NCBI GenBank assembly: GCA_026018925.1
Contig: JAKSZU010000018.1
Location: 7,720,920 to 7,784,919 of the forward strand
Source: Tupaia tana
Taxonomy: Eukaryota > Chordata > Mammalia > Scandentia > Tupaiidae
Direction of reading: 5' to 3'
Length of the DNA: 64,000 nucleotides
In this document: positions 10,929 through 21,159 of the stretch, piece after piece
Layout of the letters: every line of letters starts with the position of its first letter
Position numbering within the stretch: the first letter of the stretch is position 1
Program-made: the position numbers and the translations under genes
Notes under the pieces: model-generated
What the model saw: only the letters and a program-made list of their open reading frames with translations
Told to the model about the DNA's origin: nothing
Databases searched by the model: none

Positions 10929-10987
10929 CTCTCTTTTTAACGGATTATTTTTATTTATTTTATTATTATTTTTTAAGTTGCTATTAG
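10929..10987 (-). mobile_element. 5'-truncated SINE insertion (about 59 bp)
   Basis: Only the SINE end block (reverse complement of CTAATAGCAA) and its A-rich tail are present. It is bounded by the 11-bp TSD GCACATTCTCT at 10918-10928 and 10988-10998, so this is a true short insertion, not decay of a longer copy. Confidence 0.7.
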
Positions 10988-11095
10988 GCACATTCTCTTT
11001 AAAATCCTGTGAACTAGGTAACACTTGTGGTTGTGCGGCAGAGGAAAGTAACCTTCAAAGAAGTGAAAGGGACTTGCCCAGAGAATGAAGAGAAG
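10988..11095 (-). repeat. MIR-like fragment
   Basis: CACATTCTCTTTAAAATCCTGTGAACTAGG then AGTGAAAGGGACTTGCCC resemble reverse-complement MIR. It may be a second MIR or part of the one before it. Weak. Confidence 0.45.
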
Positions 11096-12300
11096 AGCCA
11101 GAAGGAAACAAAATTAAAAAGCTGAAATGACCCAGAATCTGAGGACAGTCTCCTGTTTTGTGTCGAGCTTTGCTGCCTCATCCTCATTGGAGGGAACATC
11201 CTGGAAGCTTTGGACCGGTGCTGGTACCACAGAGGCTAAAGTACCTCTCCCCTCTGTCACATTCTAGTTTTGTGTCCCTGCCAAGTCTAAGACTCTGTTC
11301 CCTTCCTGTAAAGTGGCCGTTATGATATATTAGCACAGGATACCTCTGTGAACATTTAATTTACACAACTCCACTAGCAAAATTCCCAACCAAACAGAAA
11401 AACAAAAGCAAAAATATTTTTTCAACCCAAAGTTGGATGTTTTTTGTGTTTGTTGTCCTGAAGATTTTAAGAAAAATCTCTCAAAGTCTGCTTGTCCGCT
11501 CAGTTGGTCCTGAGATAAGCCCGAGACCTGACTGGGGATTTCTTCCTGGCTCTTATCCCACAGGCAAACATTAACTTGAGAGAGGGGCTGATTGATGGCA
11601 GGGTAGGGAGGGCCTCACCCGCCATCCTCTCGAGAGGCTGACTGGACCAGAGCAAATTCTGGTCAAGCCTCCTGGGCTGGGGGGAGGGATGTATGGGTTG
11701 GTTTTACCTCCTGGGGGACCTCCAGGATTTGTCACCACTGGGCTCGACCTTGGGGTTGGCCCAGTTGCCCTTCACACAGTGACAGGCTCAATGTGGACCC
11801 AGCTGGGAATCATTGGATGGCAGGGTGATCCCCTCAGACCCAGAGTAAACGCCCCTTTCCTGTCTAGTGGTTGGAAGCCGGCATGAAGGCTGCCTTGTCT
11901 CCTGCCAGACTGTGTCGACATATTAGCTTCAGTCTGTGGTCCTAGAATGTCAGCAGTTGTAATGCCATGCAAGCGGTGTAATGCAAGAAGCTTCCCCGGG
12001 GCTTCTCATTCTTACTGTTGCTTTTAAATTCTCTAGAATATTACAATACTTGATGATTGAGAACAATTTAGAAAATCCTAACAAACTAAAGAAAATAATG
12101 TCACTAATCTTACTTTGCATAATCATAAGGTGTAGTGTGATCTTCCTTTTTTCTTAGTTGCTGGAGGGTGAGAAAAAAGGAGAGAAGCCCTCAGTGAGGC
12201 ACAGTCATGCTCAATCTTTTTTCCTCCATTTCTTCTTCCTGAAAGGATTTTGAACACAGATGCACATGTGCATAGTGTTTTTCAAGCCACCAGGGGCCAG
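11096..12300. other. Unique, relatively GC-rich sequence
   Basis: 11500-12000 is noticeably richer in GC than its surroundings and has no repeat signature that I recognise. No splice-bounded open frame stands out. Confidence 0.4.
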
Positions 12301-12331
12301 GATTTTTTTTTTTTTTTTTAAGAATTATTTA

Positions 12332-12602
12332 ATGGGAACCAGCAGTTAGCGTAATGGCTATGTCACTGGACTCCCACGTAGTTGACCATGGTTCGTGTCC
12401 CGGACCCAGTGGCTTAAAACTCACACCGGGCGCATGTGCGTGCGTGCCCAAGATCCCGAGAGGAGAATGGAGGAGAAGGGATTGTGGCGTGACCATCCCC
12501 CCGGGGGGTGATCTCTCGCTTTCTGTCTCTCTGTCTCTCTCTCTGTCTGTCTGGCGAGCGCACGCGCCCTATAGCGAAAATCTCTCTCAAAAAAAAAAAA
12601 AA
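12332..12602 (+). mobile_element. Young tRNA-related SINE inserted into an older SINE
   Basis: Full-length copy with head GAACCAGCAGTTAGCG, body stem CCCCCCGGGGGG and end block GCCCTATAGCGAAAA. TSD AAGAATTATTTA at 12320-12331 and 12603-12614. The target is the AT-rich tail of a minus-strand short-form SINE (tail at 12302-12319, remainder 12603-12784), which gives a clear age order. Confidence 0.92.
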
Positions 12603-12784
12603 AAGAATTATTTATTTATCTTTTTTCAATTTGACCCCAGTAAAAAATACAAACAAACAAACAAAAAACAGAGAGAGAAGGAAAATGAGAAAGCAAGCTG
12701 CTAGGTCTGGGACTCTAACCATAGTAACCATAGTAGACAATGTGGGAGTCCAGCACCTTAACCATTCTGCCCCCTGCTGACTCC
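12603..12784 (-). repeat. Older tRNA-SINE, short form (host of nested SINE)
   Basis: Reverse-complement short-form SINE: AT-rich tail, TCAATTTGACC, GAGAGA part, GGAAAATGAGAAAGCAAGC and a head ending CCTTAACCATTCTGCCCCCTGCTGA. The start of its tail lies left of the nested SINE. The head holds a strong CTCF-like core at 12767-12780. Confidence 0.8.
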
Positions 12785-12791
12785 TTCTCAT

Positions 12792-12829
<38 letters not shown>

Positions 12830-12930
12830 TTATTTATTTTTTAAGGGTCAGGATTTGAAGTGTGGCCAGCCATGTGGGATCTGGCTCCCTGTGCTTAGGT
12901 TTTAACCACTGCCCTCCTCTGGCTGGCTCC
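12785..12930 (-). repeat. Old SINE with (TTTA)n tail
   Basis: A (TTTA)n array (about 12791-12845) forms the reverse-complement tail. Head-like sequence follows: GGCCAGCCATGTGGGATC, then a decayed TTTTAACCACTGCCCTCCTCTGGCTGG. Confidence 0.65.
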
Positions 12931-12960
12931 TGTTAGTTTAAATTCAACTCCAATTCTCTT

Positions 12961-13164
12961 TCCCTCCCTCTAAGACAGGGTCTCCCCACATTGCCATCCT
13001 CCTGCCTCAGCTTCTCAACTCAGACGACAGCCTCATGCCACCATGCGCTATTCTTTTTCGGGCAGGGTCTTGCTATGTTGTCCAGGCCAGCCTCAAGCTC
13101 CTGATTCTCCTGCCTCAGTTTCCCTACTCACTGAGATTACACGCACATGCCCTCGTGCCTGGCC
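12961..13164 (-). mobile_element. Dimeric 7SL-related (Alu-like) SINE
   Basis: Read on the minus strand there are two 7SL Alu-domain units. Unit 1 starts GGCCAGGCACGAGGG and includes AACTGAGGCAGGAGAATC, GGCTGGCCTGGACAACAT and AGCAAGACCCTG. Unit 2 includes GCATGGTGGCATGAGGC, AAGCTGAGGCAGGAGGAT and GGGGAGACCCTGTCTTA. A perfect 18-bp TSD (TTCAACTCCAATTCTCTT) flanks it at 12943-12960 and 13165-13182. The tail is GAGGGAGGGA-type, not poly(A). 7SL-derived SINEs are known only in Euarchontoglires (rodents, primates, tree shrews). Confidence 0.9.
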
Positions 13165-13283
13165 TTCAACTCCAATTCTCTTATAAAGTAATGGAACAAC
13201 TGTTTACAAAGTAATGGAATAAATAAACAGCTACAAATGAAGTGGTCAAACAGTCTTGATTTCTCTGCTTCAAAAATTCACAT

Positions 13284-13543
13284 GGGAGCGATCCCTATAG
13301 CTTGTGGGTTAAGGGAGCTGGATCCCACATGGCTGACTGTAGTTCAAATTCCAGCCCTGGAAGCTTGAAAAACACACAAAACGCGTGTGTGTGCACATTC
13401 ATAGTCCTGATAAGATGGAGAAATGGGGAAGAAAGGATTATGATGTGTCCCTGCCTCACTAGGGGGTGCTTTTCTCTCTCTCTCTCTCCCCCCACCCCAC
13501 TCAATCTCTCTCTGGTGAGTGTGCACACCCTTTGGCAGTTAAT
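13284..13543 (+). repeat. Diverged tRNA-SINE
   Basis: Head GGGAGCGATCCCTATAGC..GGATCCCACATGGCTGAC, body with CTAGGGGGTGC, long CTCT tract and an end near CACACCCTTTGG. 11-bp TSD AAAATTCACAT at 13273-13283 and 13544-13554. An older subfamily than the CpG-rich copies. Confidence 0.8.
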
Positions 13544-13619
13544 AAAATTCACATAGATGAAAACTTTGGATACATGGCCTGGATTTTGCAAAGGAAAGTG
13601 TTGTTCTTGATCCCTTTTT

Positions 13620-13881
13620 TTTTTTTTTTGAGAGGTTTTTCGCTATAGGGCGCGTGCGCTCGCCAGACAGACAGAGAGAGACAGAGAGACAGAAGGCGAG
13701 AAATCACCCCCCAGGGGGGATGGTCACGCCGCAATCCCTTCTCCTCCATTCTCCTCTCGGGATCTTGGGCACGCACGCACACGCACCCGGCGTGAGTTGT
13801 AAGCCACCGGGTCCGAGACGCGAACCGCGGTCGACTACGTGGGAGTCCAGCGACATAGCCATTACGCTAACTGCTGGTTCC
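13620..13881 (-). mobile_element. Young tRNA-related SINE (full length)
   Basis: Reverse-complement full-length copy with TTTTTCGCTATAGGGCGCG and CCCCCCAGGGGGG. The B-box complement reads GGACGCGAACC-like here (variant at the box). TSD CTTGATCCCTTTTT at 13606-13619 and 13882-13895. It is opposite in orientation to the young copy at 12332. Confidence 0.92.
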
Positions 13882-13895
13882 CTTGATCCCTTTTT

Positions 13896-14485
13896 GATAG
13901 AGGTTTCAGGCTGACATGGAATAGTGAATCTTAGCTTTCCTCTGGTACCCATAGAAATGTGTTAATCCAGAGTCTGTAAAGAGCATTTATATTCCAAAAT
14001 GACTTTCATCCTCAAGATTAACGATGGTGGTGGATTTAGGTCTGCTGAGCACAAGACAAGGCTCATTCTCTACCTACTCATCAACCCATCCTTCAGTCTT
14101 CCTGATCTGCAAAGAGAGAGGAGGGGAAAAAGAGAATGAGGAAGGAACAAGAGAGGCTGAGAGTTCACAGGGAGGACAAGGCTGACAGACTACCCACTGG
14201 CAACACCTTGGTAATGTCATCTTGACCTGAGGTGTATCCTTACAGCTGCAAGCTCAGATTATCACTGCTTTGCAGACAGGGTTCCTGTCGTACAACTAGC
14301 CTAATTTCTAGCTCTTGAATGACTTCAGGGGAAGCCAAATTGCAATCAGTCGATTGCTTGCAAGTTTGCCGTAAGAGCAAAGCAGATTGGGTAACTGAAG
14401 CAGCTGGTGCCTTCAAGTTCAGCCTGCCATCTCTGCTATGGCCAAGAAGTCGGGATGTTGGAGACAGCCTTGGGCTAGACGCTGT
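13896..14485. other. Unique sequence, possible conserved block
   Basis: 14295-14470 is free of repeat signatures and keeps CpGs (CAGTCGATTGC, TTGCCGTAAG). Otherwise unassigned. Confidence 0.4.
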
Positions 14486-14489
14486 TTTT

Positions 14490-14642
14490 CATGTCTTTTC
14501 TGTTTATGTGGCAGGATTTGAGACAGGCGATCTGGGGTAAGTCACTTAAGTATTCTTTGCCTCGAGTTCATCACCTGGAAATGGGATTGATATAGTATCT
14601 ACATATTTTGATTTATGTAAACTACCTGGCACACTGCAGTAT
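14490..14642 (+). repeat. MIR SINE
   Basis: GGGGTAAGTCACTTAAGTATTC followed by GAGTTCATCACCTGGAAATGGG and ACTACCTGGCACA, the order of MIR core and 3' end. Confidence 0.75.
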
Positions 14643-15675
14643 TGTTACCAAGCATGTTTTCTCTGTTTCTTACATACATTTTTTGTCTGTTTTTATTTAT
14701 AGTTAGGTAATCTATTAATTTATTCTAAGTTCTTGCTTAGATCAGGGAACATTCATTTCCATTAAAGTAACCCTTAGCCTTCAGCTTTAAGCTGCAGTAC
14801 TTTCAGTACTTGCTGACAATCTGTCTGTGTCTTCCTCATTTTGTTCTCAATCCTAAAACCTGTTCATGGTAAAGAAGAAATTCAATGGCCTTCGGGAGAG
14901 TCAACATGTTCTCAACATACCCAGAAATGGAACATTTCTTGTCATCTTTATTCTCGCTGGCCTTTTTACCAGGCACCCCGCTTTCCTTTGTTCTCATTTT
15001 GTGGGAGAAAATACACACAAATTTAAGACAAAAATCCTAGCATCTGACGAAGGGGCACTGCCATTAAGACACAATGACGTTTGATTCAAAACAGAACACA
15101 ATCTCCCACATCTCTTGGGCTGCATATTGTTTACGAGAAAGTATTATAAGGCATTTCAATGATGAAGAATTAATGTAAAACCAGAAAGGAGTAAGTTTTG
15201 TAAGCAAGCAGAAATATCTTATTCACTTTAATCCACCCTGGGACCTGATGGTTATCCTACAGAAAACTGGTTTGAAAGCCCAACCATTTGTATGTGAACT
15301 CTCTCCATTAGTGACGCTAACTGCTTGAGGGCTTGCCTTCTATTTACCCATTTTCTTCTTGCCAAAAGCCCCTTGTGGTCCCTGTTAAGGACTTAGCTTG
15401 TTGTATATTTTCAAGGAGATGCCTATTTTGGCAACAGTCCATGGTGTATGAAAATCTCTTCTCTGTTTTCCACCCATGTTTTAAGATAACATTTTACAAG
15501 GTAAAGGAAAGACCCTTATTCCCAGAGATGTCCTTTCCACTGGCAGTGCCTTTGGTTTAGTTGGTACATAAGGCCGTAGATTACGAGAACTCCTCATAAG
15601 ACCATGTTTTCCTTTTCAATTCTCTTTGAACATCCCTGAATGTGCCTAGGAGAAAAGGTCAGATCAACTCCTTTT
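14643..15675. other. Unique sequence, possible conserved block
   Basis: 14830-15190 has no repeat features and keeps CpG-containing words (CCTTCGGGAG, CTGACGAAGG, CAATGACGTTTG, TTTACGAGAAAG). No coding frame was recognised. Candidate regulatory DNA only. Confidence 0.4.
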
Positions 15676-15884
15676 CTAGGATTGCCAGACTTAGCAAGTT
15701 AAAGTACACGCACCTAGCTAAACTTGAATTTAGGATAACAATACATTTGTAGTATAAATATGTCCCTAATAGTACCCGGGACATAAAAAGTACCTGTCAT
15801 TTTTCAATGACAACAATTAAATTTCAATTTTAAGTTTGAAATTCAAACTTACCCGAGTATCCTGTATTTTATCAGGCCACTCCC
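15676..15884. mobile_element. Palindromic hAT-like MITE
   Basis: The two halves are near reverse complements. TATGTCCC..GGGACATA is the centre. The left arm GGATTGCCAGACTTAGC pairs with the right arm around CCTGTATTTTATCAGGCC, and AAACTTGAATTT pairs with the AAGTTTGAAATTC block. This is a known design of ancient mammalian MER-class MITEs. I am not sure of the family name. Confidence 0.65.
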
Positions 15885-16370
15885 ATCACTTTCTGATTTC
15901 TACTAATCTTTTAAAGAAAGATTGGGCAGGCTTCAGTCTGCCTATGGCAGGGAAGGCTGTGTAATTAAAATGCAATAATAAGGTTTTGTTTTCATGTTAT
16001 TTACTCTGGCAGGAATCTTTTAATTTAGGAAAAAGAACACCAGCCATGTATTCAGAGTAGTTAATTTTTAAATTAAGTTAGTTTGAAAATAAATTTAAGT
16101 TAAAACTAAAACATGGATGGATTGAAAAGAAGTTAGCATGGTATGAATTTGATTGTGGTCCAAATATACTGAGTATGAGACACACTGCTTTTCTTTTGCT
16201 GCAGTTAGACTTACGTCGTATATAAACATGGGATGAAGTGTATCTGGAGATAAGTTAGAGGAACCTATTACTCTTTCTATAGATTCTTAAAATTTAGGAA
16301 AGAAGAAGAATCCAGAATTCCCACATCTTTTACTGTTATCTCAGGACCCAATGAGACTGCAACTCCTGAG
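15885..16370. other. Unique AT-rich sequence
   Basis: No recognised element. Confidence 0.35.
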
Positions 16371-16605
16371 TGAAAAAAAAAAAAAAAAAAAAGTTAAAAA
16401 ATGTTTATTTCTTCAAAAAAAAAAGAGAGAGAGACAGGGAGACATCACTCAAATGGGCTCTCCATACCCTGATCCACAGCCTCACCAAGCCCTGGATCAT
16501 AGGCCCTTGCTTGCCCTGTGTGCACAGGGAGGTCTCCAGGAGTAAACCTCCAACCTCCCTTGTGAGTCAGCCTCACAGAGAGAATATCCTACCCCTAAAC
16601 ATCTG
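16371..16605 (-). repeat. Second-family SINE (family C)
   Basis: Minus-strand copy with A-rich and GA-rich sequence at the left, then TGGATCATAGGCCCTTGC, GGGAGGTCTCCAGGAG and GTGAGTCAGCCTCACAGAG at the head. The arrangement matches the clearer copy at 29826-30074. The poly(A) at 16373-16392 is on the plus strand and lies outside the expected T-rich tail, so the left boundary is unclear. Confidence 0.6.
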
Positions 16606-16754
16606 GTCCCTGCCCAAGTTTTCTTAGTTCAGTGATATAAAACGTAGGCCTTGGACAAACTGTGCATTAGTTGGGAGCGAGTTAGAAATGCAATGTTTCA
16701 GGTCTCATGTCAGACCAGCCACCTCTGTTTTCATAAGCCCTTCAAGTGGCTTTT

Positions 16755-17042
16755 TTTCTGGTTGAGTCTGTCATTTTATTAACTTTGTTCTCTGTCATGA
16801 GATAGAGCATGTGCACACATGTGTGAAGGAGAGAGAGAAAGGGGCGAGTACCCTCAATAGGGATTTGTCACACCTTGCTCTCCCTTCTGCCGTCCTCTAG
16901 CCTGTTGGGTCTCAGGCACTCCTGCACGTGCCCAGTGTGTTTCATGGTTGCAGGCTGACTGGCTGAAGATTTGAACCACAGTTGCTATGTGGGTTCAGGC
17001 TTTTCAGGTGCAGCGTGTTACTGCTGTGCCACAGAGCTGGCC
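16755..17042 (-). repeat. Old tRNA-SINE (long form)
   Basis: Decayed reverse-complement copy: GAGCATGTGCACACATG, GAGAGAGAGAAAGG, CAATAGGGATTTGTCACACC, GCACGTGCCCAGTGTG, TTTGAACCACAGTTG and a head ending TGCTGTGCCACAGAGCTGGCC. Confidence 0.7.
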
Positions 17043-17339
17043 TTTCAGGAGATTCTACAAAAAAGGAAAGAAAAACATATTTGTGATCCTCATTGTGATT
17101 CAGACATAAAATGCAAAGTTGCAAAGCAACATCCCTTTTGTAGCATCCTCTGCATTTCTTAGCTGGAAGCCTGCCTTTCTTTATCTGATTAGTCATAACA
17201 GTTTATTTGAATGTCCTCTGAGTATTTATTATTCTTCTTGGACACTGTAATTGCTATAGGTAGTACTGAGCATCTGGTTTTACCAGGCACACTCAGAGGA
17301 GAGGAGCACTGTAGACATAGAAATTGAATTTACCAAGAA

Positions 17340-18240
17340 TATGTCAGAATTTACAAAGTACGTTTCCTTATCTGGCAATGGGTTTTTGAAAATAAATTAA
17401 TAAAAGGGTTTACACATATAAATCATTAAGAAAAAAACCCCCCACAAAACCTTAGTAATAACATCTTGGGCTTAAGATACAATAAGATAGGACACAGAAG
17501 AAATGCAAATAGCCACATGCAAAAATATTCAGTCTCCCAAGAAAGTAAATTAAAGCAAATTAGGGTAGGAATAAAGAAACATTTTAGCTATCAAATTAGC
17601 AAAGATTTAAAAATGGCAATATTCAGGTTTGGCAAGAAGGCAGAAAAATAAACATTCGTATAAAGTGCTGGAGGGAATTTAAGTTATACAATCAATATGG
17701 AAAGCAATTTGGCAGGATATCTAGAGAGCATAAGTAAAGTTCATACCCTTTGACACAGTAATGTTTCTTCTTGGGGAAAAGTCAGAAATGCATATGAATA
17801 TTTATGCACAAATATGTTCATTGCAACATTATTTATAAATAGCAAAAATGTGGGAATGGAATGCATGCCAAAAGTGGTTAAATAAATTATGTTAAATAGA
17901 AATGATGGAACATATGCAGTCATTAAAAAAATAATGTTTTCAAAAGATATTTAATGCCATGGAAAAATTGCCTCTTAAAACATTAAGTTAAAAAAGAAAG
18001 CAAGTTAAACATTTGTATATACAGTATCATAAGAATTATGTTAAAATGTGTGTGGGTGTGTGTGTGTTCTGAAGAAAATAGGCCAAAATGTTGGCAAAAT
18101 TAGCTCAGAATAGTTGGAAATTCTGTTACTATGAGATGCTGTACCTCTTTATTTTCTCCTGGATTTACTACTTTTTTGTCCATTTTCCTCTATATTTTTG
18201 CAGTTTTCTACTATGAGCACATAGAACCGTCACGAAACTT
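17340..18240 (+). mobile_element. Old L1 fragment (L1M/HAL1-like), 3' part
   Basis: Follows the 3' coding and UTR portion of an old L1: AATGCAAATAGCCACATGC, AATATGGAAAGCAATTTGGCAGG, TTCATACCCTTTGACACAGTAATG, TTCATTGCAACATTATTTATAAATAGC, GGTTAAATAAATTATG. Many stops and indels leave no open frame. Contains a short GT repeat near 18050. Confidence 0.7.
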
Positions 18241-18289
18241 AATATTGTCTAAAATTTTCCAAATTTAATGAAAATTGTTAATCTATGGC

Positions 18290-19240
18290 TATTGGAAGCT
18301 TACTGAACCTGAAACCATGTAAATACAAAGCAAAACACACAGATCATAATGAAACTGTTGAAAATCAAAGATAAAGAGAAAATCTTAGAAGCAAACAGAG
18401 AAAATGTATACATTACACACAGGGGCAAAGATATAATGGTTTCTGATTTCTCATCAGAAACAATGGCATCTGTAAGACAATAAAGTAGCATTTTAAAAGT
18501 GCTGAAAGAAAGAAAAAGACTAATCCAGAATTTTATATTCAGCAAAACTATGTCTCAAAATTGAGAATGACAAAATATTTTCTTTAGATAAATGAGAACT
18601 GAGATACTACTTTACCAAAAGACCCATACTATAAGATATGCTGAAGGAAGTTCATCTGTTTGAATGGAAATCACACCAAAGGGAATGCCAGACTTCAGGA
18701 TAAAGAGCAGTGAAAATCTTAAGGGTTAAAATGAGTTAAAAATGATAAGTGCATAGATAAATTATTTTAAAATTGTTCTTTTAAAAGAAATAGTTATTTA
18801 AAGGAAAATAAAATATTATATTTGGGGCTAAATATACATAATTATACCTTAAAGAATGGAAGGAAATGAATAGAATTACACAGTGTAAAGTTACTACATG
18901 TTATATGACGTAGTAACTCTAAGTACATGGTGATAATTTATTGCAATCATTAGAAGAACATCTAAAAACGGTGCAAAGAAGGACAGCACAAAAGCCAGTG
19001 AAATCAGTAAAAGAGAATACAACAAAGAGAATAAATTAATTAAATGAAAATTCCAAAAAGAAGTAAGAAGACTAAAGAAGGATTAAAAATAGGTGGATTA
19101 AATAGCATGACATACCCTCAAACCTAATTACAGAAAAAAATAAATGTAAGTGGTATAAACACTAAATAAAAAATAGTAACTGTTAGAGAAGGTTAACTAT
19201 ATGTTATTGATGAGCAAAAAAAGCTGACAACACTGAAAAG
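18290..19240 (+). mobile_element. Old L1 fragment
   Basis: GGTTTCTGATTTCTCATCAGAAACAATGG, AAGTGCTGAAAGAAAG, CCAGAATTTTATATTCAGC and TATGCTGAAGGAAGTTCATC are words of an old L1 in the order I remember for L1M elements. Which part of L1M this is remains uncertain. Confidence 0.55.
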
Positions 19241-19480
19241 AGAGGATCAGCCAGTGGTGTAGTGGTTAAGATGACAGGATCCTACATGGCTGACTGAGTG
19301 GTTTGAATCCCAGACCAGGGTGGCTAGAAAAACATATATGCAAGCCCAAAATCCCAAGAGGAGAATGGAGGAGAAGGGATTGCAGTATGGCCACTTTCCA
19401 GGAAGGGGAGTGTCTTCTTACTTTCTCTCTCTCTCTCTTTCTAGCAAGTAATCACAACCTATAGCAAAATAAAAAATAAA
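19241..19480 (+). repeat. Old tRNA-SINE inside L1
   Basis: Head GGATCAGCCAGTGGTGTAGTGGTTAAG, GGTTTGAATCC (B-box-like), body AGGAGAATGGAGGAGAAGGG, CTCT tract and ACCTATAGCAAAA end. L1 sequence continues on its right. Confidence 0.8.
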
Positions 19481-19600
19481 TTAATTTGAGATGGATCATA
19501 GGCTTAAATGTAAAACCTAAAACGTTTTAGAATAAAACATAGACAACTATCTTCAAGGCTTTGAGGTAGGAAAAGATTTTTATAGGGAGAGGGCATAATG
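19481..19600 (+). mobile_element. L1 ORF2-region fragment
   Basis: GATGGATCATAGGCTTAAATGTAAAACCTAAAACG and the following AATAAAACATAGACAACTATC correspond to a well-conserved L1 ORF2 segment, in degraded form. Confidence 0.6.
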
Positions 19601-19839
19601 AGGAGTAGCACTGAGTGAAAATATATCCATCTCACGTTATTTCAATTGTCTTAGCTAACCTTTCAAATAAGAGCCAGAAATTTTGCGTTTGTCATTCATA
19701 GGGTGTTTGTATGTGGTTTTCTTCTTAAAAAAACTTAATTTCTCTTTCTCTGAAGGATGCATCTAGTAGTGCATTGGCGGGGGCGGGGGAGGTGGAGGAG
19801 TAAGGAAAGAGACATTAAAGAGTAGCCAAAAAACCACAT

Positions 19840-20020
19840 GGTTTGGAGCTAGGAAGACATAGCTTGGAATAGGGGCTCCACTTTCAGCCACGTGAGAGAG
19901 TCTGTCAGTCTCAGAGTTTCTCAGACAGTTGAGCAAAACAACGTACATAAAGGGACTTACAAATAAAGTAGTGTCTGGCAGATGACAGGTGCTCAAATAT
20001 TAGTTCCCTTTCCTCACCTC
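19840..20020 (+). repeat. MIR SINE
   Basis: TTTGGAGCTAGGAAGACATAGC, a decayed middle, then TGTCTGGCAGATGACAGGTGCTCAAATATTAG, which is the MIR 3' end. Confidence 0.7.
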
Positions 20021-20094
20021 CATTATCCAGGCATAAATGTTGTCATGTCCTGACTGATGTGTTGATGTCACCAAAATAATTAGTAAGTCATGGT

Positions 20095-20300
20095 TAAGGA
20101 TATGGGTTCTGGAATAAAGCTCTTTGAATTGATGTCTCCAAAATTTTTATAAAAAATTTCTTTGGGCTACAGTTTCCTTATAAATAAATAAAATACTGAA
20201 TTCACCAATAGGTTGTATGACAAATCAAATAACCTCTACAAAGTGCTTATTAGCACAGTGGCAGAACATATAGTAAATGCTAAGAGATGTTAGCTACAAT
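20095..20300 (+). repeat. MIR SINE
   Basis: GGATATGGGTTCTGGAATAAAGC, CTACAGTTTCCTTATAAATAAATAAAATACTG and ACATATAGTAAATGCTAAGAG follow MIR from head to tail. Confidence 0.65.
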
Positions 20301-21150
20301 GATACAGGATCACTATCCTAGGATGTCCAACAGCATTCTATTCCAGTTAAGTAGTAGAAATAGGTGCTTGGGACCTCAAAGGGCTGTCTGAGTCACGGGG
20401 ATGCCTCAGCTCTCCAAGGCCACACTGTTAGTGTTCTCAGTGTCAACTGGAACCAGGAGCACAAGTTTCATGGAACCCAGAACAGCAAGGTCATTCTACT
20501 TAGCCCAAGTGACAGCTGAATTATGAATGTTTCTCATGTCCTCATCTCTGGGTCATGATAAATTATGCTCTATTTTTCCTTATTATTTTCATGAGGTCAG
20601 ACTGTGACACTGCCTCTTAAAATCCTATGGTGTAGAATCCTTAAGACGAATAACAGCTGTGGAAAAAGTCCAGCATGGAACCCGAGGCTGGATGTTCTCC
20701 GTCTGCTTCCTTGACCGTGCTGGGGAAGAACCATCTATAGTGTGTTCTTTGTTGATACCTATTTGTAATGATGGATATATTGGCTCTGACAGTGGGAACA
20801 TGAATAGGTGTTTTGTCTCTGAGTAGGCCTTTATATATAAGAAAAAATCTCATTGGATATCCAAAAATCAAAACAAAATTTAGTTATCCATCTCACCCTA
20901 GAGGGGTATAAAGAAGAGGGTTCCTAGTGCAGTGATAAGTTATAATTCTCAGCACTATGGGTAAGAAAATGACATTGACAGTGAAGGCCATGTTGCATCC
21001 TGAAAGACTCTGGGTTCTCCTAGTCTAGAAAGAGCCATTAGTTTAGCAATTAGTTTCCAGTAGGCAAAGCCATAACATCATGACTCAGAAAGAGGACAGA
21101 GGGGCTTTTGCTTTGGTGGTCTGGACTTATGTAGTCATAACTTTTTTTCT
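20301..21150. other. Unique sequence
   Basis: No repeat or exon recognised. Confidence 0.35.
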
Positions 21151-21159
21151 TTTTTCTTC

